A stretch of 64,000 nucleotides of DNA from Edaphobacter aggregans DSM 19364 (lineage in GTDB: Bacteria > Acidobacteriota > Terriglobia > Terriglobales > Acidobacteriaceae). Under the pieces are notes generated by a model that saw nothing but the letters and a program-made list of their open reading frames with translations, was not told the DNA's origin and made no database searches. The stretch is from the NCBI RefSeq assembly GCF_000745965.1, contig NZ_KN050791.1, forward strand, positions 7,182 through 71,181, read 5' to 3'. The translations under genes were made by a program, and so were the position numbers. Shown here one piece after another: positions 56,045 through 64,000 of the stretch (position 1 is its first letter; every line of letters begins with the position of its first letter).

Positions 56045-56728
56045 ATGCATCTAATCGAACTCTACAAATCCGTTCAGGGCGAGTCGTCCTTCGCCGGGCT
56101 GCCGTGCATCTTTGTGCGGCTCGCGGGCTGTAACCTGCGCTGCGCGTGGTGTGATTCGGAGTACACGTTTGGCGGAGGCAAGCCGTTTACGCAGGACGGG
56201 ATCGTCGCGCAGATCGAGGCTCTAGCCCCCTGCAGGCTGGTGGAGTTCACCGGAGGTGAGCCGATGCTGCAGGCGCGTGAGCTTCTGCCCCTGATGGATC
56301 GATTGCTTGCCGAGAGCTACACCCTGATGATCGAGACCTCAGGCGAGCGTCCGCTGGCCGATGTGCCGAAGGCCGTGCACAAGATCGTCGATGTGAAGTG
56401 TCCCGGCTCGGGTTCGGCCGCGAACTCATTTCGGACGGAGAACCTCGATGCTCTGACAAAGCGCGATGAGGTGAAGTTTGTCGTCTCCGACCGCGCCGAC
56501 TACGAGTTCGCGCGGGACTTTATCCGCGAGCATGCGCTCGAGCAGAAGGCGGGACAGATTCTGCTGTCGCCGGCGTTCCAGAGGGTGCCCTCTCCGCTGC
56601 GGACGGCCGACAACATGGCGCTCGATCCGCGCAAGCTGGTGGAGTGGATGCTGGAAGACGGACTACCGGCAAGGCTTTCGCTGCAGATCCACAAGTTCAT
56701 CTGGGAGCCGCAGAAGAAGGGCGTGTAA
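56045..56728 (+). CDS. queE: QueE, 7-carboxy-7-deazaguanine synthase
   Basis: 227 residues. The radical SAM cluster motif CxxxCxxC is Cys29, Cys33, Cys36 (GCNLRCAWCDSEYTFGG), with EFTGGEPMLQARELLPL for SAM binding. It converts the QueD product to 7-carboxy-7-deazaguanine, then used by QueC (encoded at 40897-41622). Confidence 0.94.
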   Translation: MHLIELYKSVQGESSFAGLPCIFVRLAGCNLRCAWCDSEYTFGGGKPFTQDGIVAQIEALAPCRLVEFTGGEPMLQARELLPLMDRLLAESYTLMIETSGERPLADVPKAVHKIVDVKCPGSGSAANSFRTENLDALTKRDEVKFVVSDRADYEFARDFIREHALEQKAGQILLSPAFQRVPSPLRTADNMALDPRKLVEWMLEDGLPARLSLQIHKFIWEPQKKGV

Positions 56729-56770
56729 CTCGGCAACGTCCGAGTTCGCGCGTCTGCGCTAACATCAACT

Positions 56771-57823
56771 ATGCGACTCTGTTTTGCCTCTCTCCTGCTG
56801 TTTGCGGTTACGTGTACCTCCGCCCAGATTCCTCAAAAGCCGATCGAGATCAAGGTCGTCGTCGTGAACATGTTTGAGGTCGGCGCCGATACGGGCGACG
56901 TTCCCGGCGAGTATCAGTACTGGGTGGAGCGCGAGCATCTGGACACGGTGCTGCCGTTTCCCGAGGGCTATCACGACCTTCGCATGAACAAGGATGGCGT
57001 GCTCGACGTGCTGACCGGCGTCGGTACGGCACGGGCTGCGGCGACGATGATGGCGCTTGGCCGCGATCCTCGCTTCGACCTGACCCACGCCTACTTCGTC
57101 GTTGCGGGAATCGCAGGGATCGATCCGGCGATGGGATCGCTGGGTTCTGCGGTCTGGGCCGACTACGTCGTCGATGGGGATCTGGCGCACGAGATTGATG
57201 CGCGGGAGATTCCGAAGGACTGGAAGACGGGCTATGTCCCGCTGGGCAAATCGACGCCCTATGAACAACCGCGTGCAGCGCGCTTCGGTGACGATGGCAA
57301 CGCGTATCACCTGAATCCCGCGCTGGTCGACTGGGCGTTCCGGCTGACGAAGGACATTCAACTGGAAGACACAGCGGCGATTCGCGAGCGGCGGCAGCAG
57401 TTCGAAGATGCGAACGCAAAGCGTCCTCCGTTTGTGCTGCGCGGCGGCGATTTGTCGGCATCGACCTTCTGGCATGGAAAGCTGCTGAACCAGTGGGCAC
57501 GCGACTGGGTAAAGTACCAGACCGATGGGAAGAGCACGTATGCGGTCTGTGGAATGGAAGACACGGGAACGCTTCAATCGCTGGCGTGGCTTGCGCGTGC
57601 CGGCAAGGTGGACGCGAATCGTGTTCTGGTTCTGCGGACGGCGTCTAACTACGACCAGCAGCGTCCGGGCAAGACGGCGGCGGAGAGTCTGGCCGAGACG
57701 AAGGTTCGGCAGTACAGCGCGTATCTGCCGTCGCTCGACTCTGCGTACCGCGTAGGTCACGTCGTCGTGGATCAGTTGGTGGCCAATTGGGCCGAGACGA
57801 AAGACAGGCTGCCCGGAAGTTGA
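56771..57823 (+). CDS. Purine nucleoside permease (NUP family), exported
   Basis: 350 residues with a signal peptide (CFASLLLFAVTCTSAQIP). IKVVVVNMFEVGADTGDVPG, VLDVLTGVGTARAAATMMAL, YFVVAGIAGIDPAMGSLGSA and VLRTASNYDQQRPGKTAAES match the NUP family, which has a nucleoside-phosphorylase-like fold despite the permease name. It may bind or cleave purine nucleosides in the periplasm. It follows queE by 42 bases. Confidence 0.88.
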   Translation: MRLCFASLLLFAVTCTSAQIPQKPIEIKVVVVNMFEVGADTGDVPGEYQYWVEREHLDTVLPFPEGYHDLRMNKDGVLDVLTGVGTARAAATMMALGRDPRFDLTHAYFVVAGIAGIDPAMGSLGSAVWADYVVDGDLAHEIDAREIPKDWKTGYVPLGKSTPYEQPRAARFGDDGNAYHLNPALVDWAFRLTKDIQLEDTAAIRERRQQFEDANAKRPPFVLRGGDLSASTFWHGKLLNQWARDWVKYQTDGKSTYAVCGMEDTGTLQSLAWLARAGKVDANRVLVLRTASNYDQQRPGKTAAESLAETKVRQYSAYLPSLDSAYRVGHVVVDQLVANWAETKDRLPGS

Positions 57824-57830
57824 AGCGAGG

Positions 57831-58298
57831 CTAAGCGATCATGCGGCGGACGACGCGGCGGACGGTCTCAGTGACGACGCCGTAGACGATGTGCGAAGCG
57901 AGTTCACTCGATTTCTCGCGGACCGTCTGGGATTCGGGGCGGGCCGTCAGTCCGAGTGCGGGCAGGGCGCCATCGTGGGTGAGCGCTACAAGAGCCATGC
58001 CGAAGCTGGCGCCTTCCTTGGCCGTTGCTGCGGGGTAGAACTCAGCCAGAGCGCCATAGGCAGCGCCAGTTGCGGCTCCGAGCCCCCAATTCGCCGTGGG
58101 AGAGGCGGCTGCCTTGCGAACGAGAGCGAGGCCGCGCTTGCTGCTGGTCTCTTCCAGCACCGGCGGCTTCTGCTCACCGCGAGGACGCGGCGGGTAGATC
58201 TTCTCGATAGCGGTCTTGGCCGCCGTAGCGACGAGGCCGCCGATCAGTCCAGCCACGGCTCCCTTGGCCAGGGATCTCTGTCGTTGGGTCGTCTTCAC
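57831..58298 (-). CDS. DUF1440 (YagU-like) membrane-associated protein
   Basis: 155 residues. KGAVAGLIGGLVATAAKTAI followed by EKIYPPRPRGEQKPP, and GLGAATGAAYGALAEFYPAA, fit the DUF1440 pattern (Gly-rich helix, then E..PPR). Two to three weakly hydrophobic segments. YagU of E. coli is linked to acid tolerance; the role here is not known. Convergent with the NUP gene. Confidence 0.65.
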   Translation of the reverse strand: MKTTQRQRSLAKGAVAGLIGGLVATAAKTAIEKIYPPRPRGEQKPPVLEETSSKRGLALVRKAAASPTANWGLGAATGAAYGALAEFYPAATAKEGASFGMALVALTHDGALPALGLTARPESQTVREKSSELASHIVYGVVTETVRRVVRRMIA

Positions 58299-58371
58299 TG
58301 GAGTTACCTCGTAGCGTCAAGGTACTAGGATGCGTGGCCGGCGGGCGGGGCTGTGCGGCGGCTAGTCGATG

Positions 58372-59886
58372 TTATCCGACGTAGGCGGAGGCGTCGGTGC
58401 AGTCGGAGTCCGAATTAAGCTTGAGGGCGCGGAAGAGCAGCGTGAGAACGGCTGAGAGGGCCAGGTTCAGCAGCAGTGCCGGAACCGCGGCGTACATCGC
58501 CCAGGTTCCCCCCAGCCAGGCCGGCAGATGCAGCGGGTAGACAGAACTCTTGAGGCTCAGCGAGGCTGCCATTGCAGTACCCGAGGCCATGCCGGCAGCC
58601 CAGCCAGCAAGCAGCGCCCAGGGATGGAACCAGCGGGTAAAGACGCCGAAGACGATGGTGGGAACGAGCTGGCACATCCAGATGCCGCCGAGAAGCTGCA
58701 TGTTTATGGCGTAAGGAGTGGGCAGCCAAAGAACGAACGCGAGCGCGCCGAATTTCACGACGAGGGAGACGATCTTGGCCATAGCGGACTCTTCATGGGG
58801 CTGCATCTTCCTGCCGGCGAACTCGCCGTAGAGGTTGCGGGTGAAGAGGTTCGACGCCGCGATGGACATGATAGCCGCCGGAACAAGTGCGCCGATGGCG
58901 ACGGCGGCAAGGCAGAAGCCGGCGAACCACTCAGGGAACGACTTGAGGAAGAGCAGCGGAACGGCGGAGCTGGTGTTCGTGGTCTCAATACCTGCGGCGA
59001 GTGCGAGGTAGCCGAGCAAGGCGATGAGGCCCAGCAGGAAGCTGTAGGCAGGAAGCATTGCGGCGTTCCGGCGGACGACGTTGGCGCTCTTCGCGCTGAG
59101 AACGGCGGTGGCGGTATGTGGGTAAAGCATCAGAGCCAGCGCCGACCCGATGGCGAGCGTGGAGTATCCAAGAAATTGGCCCGGCTTGAGGTAGATGGTC
59201 GCCGGAGGCTGGTGAGTCGCGAGAGCCTGGTTGGCGAGCGAGAAGACGTGGCTGTAGCCGCCGAGCTGGATGGGGATGATGATGAGCGCGGCGAGGACCA
59301 TGATGTAGAGCATCAGGTCTTTGACGATGGCGATGACGGCAGGTGCCCGGAGGCCGCTTGAGTAAGTGTAGGCGGCGAGGATGATGAACGCCACGGCCAG
59401 CGGCCACTCGCCTTGAAGGCCCATGGACTGGATGACGACCTTCATGCCGACGAGTTGCAGCGCGATGTAGGGCATCAGCGCGAGCACACCGGTCAGCGCA
59501 ATGGCGACGGTAAGCCAGCGATTTCCGTAACGGCCGCTGACGAAGTCTGCGAAGGTGACGTAGCCATGGCGATGGCAGACGCGCCAGAGACGGGGAAGCA
59601 CGACCATCATGTACGGGTAGGCAATGATGGCATAGGGGACGGCGAAGAAGCCCATGGCTCCGGCGCCGTAGAGCGCCCCCGGCACGGCGATGACTGTGTA
59701 AGCGGTATAGAGGTCGCCGCCGATCAGGAACCAGGTGATCCATGTTCCGAAGCTGCGGCCGGCGAGTCCCCACTCCTCAAGTGAGGCGATTCCTGCTGCG
59801 GGCCGCCGCCAGCGCGCTGCCCAAAAGCCTGCCACTGTGACCAGGAGAAAGAAGACGCAGAAGACGGCCAGCGCGGTGGTGTGCAA
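58372..59886 (-). CDS. Sodium:solute symporter (SSS family)
   Basis: 504 residues with about 13 helices. EEWGLAGRSFGTWITWFLIG, VTFADFVSGRYGNRWLTVAI and GALVPAAIMSIAASNLFTRN are SSS signatures, with resemblance to MctP-type monocarboxylate transporters. Expected to import a carboxylate with Na+; substrate inferred. The small DUF3311 partner often found beside such genes is not present. Confidence 0.88.
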   Translation of the reverse strand: MHTTALAVFCVFFLLVTVAGFWAARWRRPAAGIASLEEWGLAGRSFGTWITWFLIGGDLYTAYTVIAVPGALYGAGAMGFFAVPYAIIAYPYMMVVLPRLWRVCHRHGYVTFADFVSGRYGNRWLTVAIALTGVLALMPYIALQLVGMKVVIQSMGLQGEWPLAVAFIILAAYTYSSGLRAPAVIAIVKDLMLYIMVLAALIIIPIQLGGYSHVFSLANQALATHQPPATIYLKPGQFLGYSTLAIGSALALMLYPHTATAVLSAKSANVVRRNAAMLPAYSFLLGLIALLGYLALAAGIETTNTSSAVPLLFLKSFPEWFAGFCLAAVAIGALVPAAIMSIAASNLFTRNLYGEFAGRKMQPHEESAMAKIVSLVVKFGALAFVLWLPTPYAINMQLLGGIWMCQLVPTIVFGVFTRWFHPWALLAGWAAGMASGTAMAASLSLKSSVYPLHLPAWLGGTWAMYAAVPALLLNLALSAVLTLLFRALKLNSDSDCTDASAYVG

Positions 59887-59933
59887 TCAGCAGGACTCCA
59901 TGGATTTTGGATAAGAAGAATGTTAGCGCATGC

Positions 59934-60497
59934 CTAGAGGCCGCGGCCGGAGTCGTTCCACTCGTAGACAACGACGCCGAGATCGCCGAGGGTTTTGATG
60001 ACGGACTCCATGTTGCGGCGAACCTGGGCGCGGGCACTTACAGGGGTCTCGTGCGCCTCTTCCACGGCGACGACGCGGCCGTAGGGCCAGGCACCGCTGG
60101 GGATGGCGTTCAGTGCGGTGGGAAGATCGCTGAGGCGGACGTCAAGGTTGCGGCGACGTGCGCCGATGGGGCGCAGCAATCCGCCCTGGCCGAGTTGGCT
60201 GGTGTTGGCGTCAGCCAGAAGGACGTGCAAGGTGACCATGCCCCCCTGCACCGTGAGATACGGGTTCTCCCAGGAGGTAAGACTGCGGACGGCCATGTAG
60301 CGGGTCTTGGAAGGAGGCGGAATGAGGTCGAGTTGCTGGCGAGCCGCCTCAAGCGCCTGACGCTGCTCCTGATCAAGCGACGGGGAGGGAGCCGAGGCTT
60401 GGGCTGGTGTGCGTGTGCAGCCGGTGAGACCGAACGGAAGGATGAGCGTACTGGCGAGGGCGATCAGCAGCTGTGATCGGCCGTTTGTGGTGAGCAT
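59934..60497 (-). CDS. Putative lipoprotein of unknown function
   Basis: 187 residues from ATG 60497. The signal peptide ends in a lipobox (LILPFGLTGC), so Cys is likely lipidated. The rest (RYMAVRSLTSWENPYLTVQG, GMVTLHVLLADANTSQLGQG) has no recognised domain. The open frame continues upstream to 61121 but in unlikely sequence. Confidence 0.7.
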   Translation of the reverse strand: MLTTNGRSQLLIALASTLILPFGLTGCTRTPAQASAPSPSLDQEQRQALEAARQQLDLIPPPSKTRYMAVRSLTSWENPYLTVQGGMVTLHVLLADANTSQLGQGGLLRPIGARRRNLDVRLSDLPTALNAIPSGAWPYGRVVAVEEAHETPVSARAQVRRNMESVIKTLGDLGVVVYEWNDSGRGL

Positions 60498-60570
60498 ATT
60501 GCCTACAGAATAGCAAGGATTCGCGAGGGAAGCTGTGTCCGGTCCGTCGTGACCGGAGGTTGCTAAGCTG

Positions 60571-61365
60571 TCAGCGGCCGGTCCAGACCGGCGGCCGCTT
60601 TTCGAGAAAGGCCCGAGTTCCTTCGGCTTTGTCGGCAGTGCCGCAGAGACGGCCAAAGATCTCGCCCTCAAGGCGGAGTGCCGCATCGAGATCGCGATCG
60701 GCACCCTTGTAGACAGCTTCAAGGCATGCGGCGACGGCAAGCGGGGCCATGGCAAGGATGGAGCTTGCCAGCTCTCGGCCGCGATCCAGAAGGCGGTCTG
60801 CTGGAACCACCTCGTCGACCAGGCCGATCCGTAGGGCCTCGCCAGCATTGATGATCTGGCCGGTAAGGAGAAGCTTGAGCGCGGCCGATTGACCGACGAG
60901 GCGTGGGAGTCGTTGCGTGCCGCCATACCCCGGAATAAGGCCGAGCTTTGCCTCCGGCTGGCCCAGCTTTGCGGTATCGGAGGAGATGCGCATGGTGCAG
61001 GCAAGCGCGAGTTCGCAGCCTCCCCCCAGAGCGAAGCCGTTGATGAGGGCAATGACCGGCTTGCCGCAGCTCTCAATCTGGCGAAAGATGGTACGGCCTC
61101 GGCGCGCCAGGGCACGGCCATTGACGCGGTCGGTCTTGGCGAGTTCGCCGATATCAGCTCCTGCGGCGAACGCCTTCTCTCCTGCGCCTGTGATGAGGAT
61201 CACGCGCACCTCGGCGTCTTTGGCAAGAGCGGTGAAGAGGTTCTTCAGGTCTCCGAAGACCTGCCCGTTGAGCGCGTTGAGGACGCGTGGGCGGTTGAGC
61301 GTTACAGTCGCCACCTGGTCGGCGATCTCGCAGAGCAGCGTTTCCGTGTTCATCGTATGGGCCAT
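60571..61365 (-). CDS. Enoyl-CoA hydratase/isomerase (crotonase) family protein
   Basis: 264 residues. VATVTLNRPRVLNALNGQVF, KAFAAGADIGELAKTDR (oxyanion hole), GKPVIALINGFALGGGCELA and LGQPEAKLGLIPGYGGTQRL with both catalytic-type Glu residues are present, indicating an active hydratase on short-chain enoyl-CoA. ATG 61353 is an alternative start to 61365. Divergent from ribH. Confidence 0.92.
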   Translation of the reverse strand: MAHTMNTETLLCEIADQVATVTLNRPRVLNALNGQVFGDLKNLFTALAKDAEVRVILITGAGEKAFAAGADIGELAKTDRVNGRALARRGRTIFRQIESCGKPVIALINGFALGGGCELALACTMRISSDTAKLGQPEAKLGLIPGYGGTQRLPRLVGQSAALKLLLTGQIINAGEALRIGLVDEVVPADRLLDRGRELASSILAMAPLAVAACLEAVYKGADRDLDAALRLEGEIFGRLCGTADKAEGTRAFLEKRPPVWTGR

Positions 61366-61440
61366 CGTCCTCCTCAGTTCTATCAGCGATCTCCGGCTGA
61401 ATGAATGCGATGACTCTCAGGTCGCTCGCAGCGATAACGA

Positions 61441-61446
61441 TACAAT
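61441..61446 (+). promoter_or_regulatory. -10-like TACAAT before ribH
   Basis: TACAAT eight bases before the ribH ATG. No good -35 hexamer is visible 16-18 bases upstream, so confidence is low; a transcript from here would have almost no leader. Confidence 0.25.
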
Positions 61447-61453
61447 CGAACTC

Positions 61454-62341
61454 ATGATCAAGGGAATGACGCTGGTCCGCGAAATGGCCTCGGGGGACGC
61501 TCTCGACAAACTCGGTCGCCTGCTGCTGTCGCTGGGCTTTGAGCAGGGCAAGGGATGGAAGGATGAGACGGGTCGCGGGACCGCGCTGCTGGCTCCGCTG
61601 GGCAACCTGGAACTGGTCGCGGGACGGCAGCCGGCCGTTCCGCCGATTCTGATTGAAGTGATCGGGCTCGATGCGATCCATACGGCTGTGCAGCAGTGGA
61701 TGCTTGCAAACTATCGGACCGAAGAGGTGGATTCGCTGCTGAGCAAACCCGAACCGACGCACTGGAACAGCCGACTGTTTACGGTAAGGCTTCCGGAGGG
61801 CAGCTCCGATGGCCTGGTGCTGGGTTTCTGGCAGTCCGAGAATCCTTTGCACGGCAAGCCGGTGGCGATAGAGGGCGATCTCTCGGCCGCAGGGATGCGG
61901 TTTGCGATCGTCACAGCGCGGTGGAATGCGGTGATCACGGACCGGCTGCTGCAGGGTGCGCTGGATGGGGTGTATCGGAGCGGCGCCGCGAAAGCGGATG
62001 TCGAGATCGTCCGGGTTCCGGGCGCATGGGAGATTCCTTCGGCGGCGCGGACGCTGGCCGAGTCGAAGCGCTTCGATGCGATCATCACTCTGGGCTGCCT
62101 GCTGCGCGGCGAGACTGCGCACTATGAGGCGATTTACACCGAGGTCGCGCGCGGCATCGGACAGTCGCAGCAGGATACTGGCGTGCCGCATGCCTTTGGC
62201 GTGCTGACCTGCGAGACGCTCGAACAGGCGCTCGACCGCGCGGGCGTGAAGGCCGGCAACAAAGGATTTGAGGCGGCGATTGCAGCCATCGAGATGGTTT
62301 CGATCCAAAGGAAGATTCGCGCGGGAGAGAGTGGAAGCTAA
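61454..62341 (+). CDS. ribH: Lumazine synthase (RibH) fused to an N-terminal VOC-like domain
   Basis: 295 residues against about 155 for RibH alone. Residues 148-295 are lumazine synthase: MRFAIVTARWNAVITDRLLQ, VPGAWEIPSAARTLAESKRF, LGCLLRGETAHYEAIYTEVA with the catalytic His, GVLTCETLEQALDRAG and AGNKGFEAAIAAIEM. It makes 6,7-dimethyl-8-ribityllumazine for riboflavin. Residues 1-145 (MTLVREMASGDALDKLGRLL, LAPLGNLELVAGRQPAVPPI, LIEVIGLDAIHTAVQQWML) look like a beta-alpha-beta-beta-beta VOC/glyoxalase-type module, without obvious metal ligands. Followed directly by nusB. Confidence 0.88.
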   Translation: MIKGMTLVREMASGDALDKLGRLLLSLGFEQGKGWKDETGRGTALLAPLGNLELVAGRQPAVPPILIEVIGLDAIHTAVQQWMLANYRTEEVDSLLSKPEPTHWNSRLFTVRLPEGSSDGLVLGFWQSENPLHGKPVAIEGDLSAAGMRFAIVTARWNAVITDRLLQGALDGVYRSGAAKADVEIVRVPGAWEIPSAARTLAESKRFDAIITLGCLLRGETAHYEAIYTEVARGIGQSQQDTGVPHAFGVLTCETLEQALDRAGVKAGNKGFEAAIAAIEMVSIQRKIRAGESGS

Positions 62342-62764
62342 ATGGGGACACGACGGAAATCCCGCGAGCTGGCGATGCAGATGCTCTTCCAGGGCGATCT
62401 GGGCAAGCAGACGCCGGAGCAGGTGGCGAAGCTCTTCTGGGACTCGCGCGATGACGTGGACGATGACACGCGCGCGTTTGCCGAAGACATCTATCGCGTG
62501 GCGACGACACGGCAGCCGGAGATCGATAAGCTGATTGAAGCACACGCGCAGAACTGGCGGCTGGAGCGAATGGCCGTCGTGGACCGCAACCTGATTCGTG
62601 CGGCGGTGGCGGAGATGCTGGGGAACCCGAATACGCCGGCGGCGATCATCATCAACGAGTCGCTCGAGGTGGCGCGACGGTATGCGGCGCCGGAGTCGGT
62701 GCACTTCCTCAATGGAGTACTTGATGCGATTGCGCGCGATCTGCTGAAACAGCGACTGGCCTGA
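62342..62764 (+). CDS. nusB: NusB, transcription antitermination factor
   Basis: 140 residues. RKSRELAMQMLFQGDLGKQ, NWRLERMAVVDRNLIRAAVA, EML and INESLEVARRYAAPESVHFL then NGVLDAIARDLL are the NusB helices. It binds boxA RNA with NusE. ATG 62342 follows the ribH stop with no gap; ribH-nusB pairing is common in bacteria. Confidence 0.95.
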   Translation: MGTRRKSRELAMQMLFQGDLGKQTPEQVAKLFWDSRDDVDDDTRAFAEDIYRVATTRQPEIDKLIEAHAQNWRLERMAVVDRNLIRAAVAEMLGNPNTPAAIIINESLEVARRYAAPESVHFLNGVLDAIARDLLKQRLA

Positions 62765-62791
62765 ACGCCGGCATAATGGTTTGAGCAGAAG

Positions 62792-62817
62792 AAAGCCCTC
62801 TCCGCGGAGAGGGCTTT
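62792..62817. terminator. Bidirectional terminator between nusB and the propeller gene
   Basis: Perfect 13-bp palindrome AAAGCCCTCTCCG / CGGAGAGGGCTTT between two convergent genes; short A/T tracts in the stem serve both strands. Confidence 0.75.
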
Positions 62818-62835
62818 GCTGTTCCTGGCAACGGA

Positions 62836-64000
62836 TTACGAGGTCGCCTTGCGTGGGTGCTGGACGAGCAGGTTGGGTGTAACGAAGGTTGCGGGGTCGT
62901 CCGTCTGATTGCTGTTGTTAAAGAGTGGCAGCTTCGGCGTGATAGCCTTTGTCGGATCGTCGGTCAGGGTCTTGCTGTTGACGAGATGAACCTTGTTGTC
63001 CCCCGACGTCCCAACATAGACGGTTAGGTTGTCGGAGCTGATCGTACCGGCGACCGGAGCCGTTGCGCCGGTGAGGGCGATTGGTGTCACTGTGCCAGCA
63101 GCGGGCGAGTAGGCGGGAAGCGAGCCAGAGCCTGTGTAAGTGATAAAGGCCGCGGTCGAATCCGAAGTCGGAATGATGCCGGTGATTGCGTTCGCAGTCA
63201 CACCGAGAGGAACGGAGCGGCTCGAGCTGCGCTGCCCCGTGAAGTAGTTCGGCGCGACGACATCGGGGCAGGCTCCTACCGGCCTGTCGGTTCCCGGAGG
63301 CGGGGGAAGACCCGGCGGTGTAAAACCGAGATCGACCAGCGAGGCACCGCTTGCGGCGGTCGCTCCGAGAATGTGCAAACCGTCGTTCGTCGCCGCGATG
63401 CGGTCCGTCACGTCGGTCGCGGAGTCGGCCAGCGGGTAGTACAAGTTCGAGATGGAGGTTACGTTCGGCGGAGTTCCGGTGATGGTCGTGCTGGCGCAGT
63501 AGCTGCGGCCGGTGGTAGGCGAACCGGCAAGGTAGACGCCGACACTCGGCACCGTGATAGCGACATCGGAGGCAGGGGAGCCGAGAGTCGTCAGTGTCCA
63601 GCCGGTAAAGTTCGAGTGGACGAGAAGCTGATTATTCGGGACGATGTTTCCGCTCGCGTCCGGCGTACCCATGGTGATGTATACGGTCTGGTTGTCCTGC
63701 GTGAACTCGGCGTGTGTCGCCACACCGCCGTAGGTGGAGGAGATGGTTCCAGCCGAGGCGTACAGATAGACCAGCTGCTTGCGGGGATCGGTGATGATGA
63801 GCGTCGTCCCATCCGGAGAGATGGCCAGTACCTGTCCGCCTACGGTATTGTCCTCGCGGAGAATGCCGTTCGTTGTGGCGTTGAAGACCATCAGTTCGGT
63901 CGGCGAGCCCATGTAGATGGTTGAGCCATCGTTCGAGATGACCATCGAGTTGGGGGCATAAGGCAATCGCACCGGAGAGCTGACGGTCGGGTTCGTGAAG
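62836..64000 (-). CDS. Beta-propeller-type surface protein (5' partial)
   Basis: At least 388 residues; the frame is open at the right edge so the start lies beyond. Repeats such as NSMVISNDGSTIYMGSPTEL, GQVLAISPDGTTLIITDPRK, DNQTVYITMGTPDASGN and GTISSDNLTVYVGTSGDNKV indicate WD40/YVTN-like blades. The Ser/Thr/Gly-rich composition is typical of exported acidobacterial proteins with Ig-like modules. Function unknown. Confidence 0.75.
   Translation of the reverse strand, partial: FTNPTVSSPVRLPYAPNSMVISNDGSTIYMGSPTELMVFNATTNGILREDNTVGGQVLAISPDGTTLIITDPRKQLVYLYASAGTISSTYGGVATHAEFTQDNQTVYITMGTPDASGNIVPNNQLLVHSNFTGWTLTTLGSPASDVAITVPSVGVYLAGSPTTGRSYCASTTITGTPPNVTSISNLYYPLADSATDVTDRIAATNDGLHILGATAASGASLVDLGFTPPGLPPPPGTDRPVGACPDVVAPNYFTGQRSSSRSVPLGVTANAITGIIPTSDSTAAFITYTGSGSLPAYSPAAGTVTPIALTGATAPVAGTISSDNLTVYVGTSGDNKVHLVNSKTLTDDPTKAITPKLPLFNNSNQTDDPATFVTPNLLVQHPRKATS

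Noticed and set aside
60917..61453. Upstream extension of the ribH frame
   Set aside because: It is antisense to the enoyl-CoA hydratase and unlike any domain; the ATG at 61454 gives a sensible protein.
61366..61453. Possible FMN riboswitch before ribH
   Set aside because: The gap is under 90 bases and lacks the conserved RFN-element sequences.

Overview
The window looks like a chromosomal segment of an acidobacterium, most likely class Terriglobia (Acidobacteriaceae; Granulicella, Edaphobacter or Terriglobus-like). This is inferred from gene content, not from a marker gene. The evidence is two large TonB-dependent receptors with an N-terminal carboxypeptidase-regulatory-like domain, a VWFA-related secreted protein, a DUF3300/DUF2950 pair, high GC with Gly/Arg-rich tails, and hairpin repeats scattered between genes. 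I found no rRNA, tRNA, CRISPR array or complete insertion sequence.

Layout. (1) 1-17.6 kb is an accessory region: the end of a secreted GH64 glucanase, an AT-richer island with a GT-C type glycosyltransferase, the DUF3300/DUF2950 pair, DUF1330, and a small carbohydrate locus (GH2 enzyme, TonB-dependent receptor, Tat-exported DUF2264 protein). An OmpA-like protein follows. This stretch holds at least four gene remnants: a duplicated DUF1330 fragment, a doubly frameshifted secreted-protein gene, the tail of a second TonB-dependent receptor, and a frameshifted DUF4188 gene. (2) 18-23.6 kb: a zinc-ribbon protein, kdsC (Kdo synthesis), a giant Lhr-type helicase and DUF5522. (3) 23.6-31.2 kb: a minus-strand envelope operon transcribed DUF5666 - TonB-dependent receptor - VWFA protein - TPR protein. 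(4) 31.3-37.5 kb: a VIT/CCC1 transporter and the ergothioneine genes egtB and egtD, separated by two secreted ThuA-like proteins and a beta-propeller. (5) 37.5-42.7 kb: molybdenum cofactor genes (moeA, a small membrane protein, moaC), a TPR protein, and a tightly coupled DUF3108 - DUF2007 - queC operon. (6) 42.9-47 kb: a methyltransferase and the lipid A/Kdo operon waaA - lpxK - GT9 glycosyltransferase. (7) 47-53 kb: secreted protein, GNAT acetyltransferase, a DUF2071 gene broken by one stop codon, trmFO with a repeat inserted into its reading frame, and der. (8) 53-64 kb: DinG/XPD helicase, queD-queE, purine nucleoside permease, a DUF1440 protein, a sodium:solute symporter, a lipoprotein, enoyl-CoA hydratase, a two-domain ribH, nusB, and a beta-propeller gene running off the end.

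Functional links: queC, queD and queE together give the preQ0 branch of queuosine synthesis from two loci. kdsC, waaA, lpxK and the GT9 protein belong to inner-core LPS assembly. egtB and egtD make ergothioneine. moeA and moaC serve the molybdenum cofactor.

The least conventional observations are the VOC-like/lumazine synthase fusion, the dispersed intergenic element with a fixed internal layout (17.65 and 51.08 kb), the in-frame repeat insertion in trmFO, the nonsense-interrupted DUF2071 gene, and the DUF5666/TonB receptor/VWFA/TPR operon. I did not find a clear new defence or mobile system.
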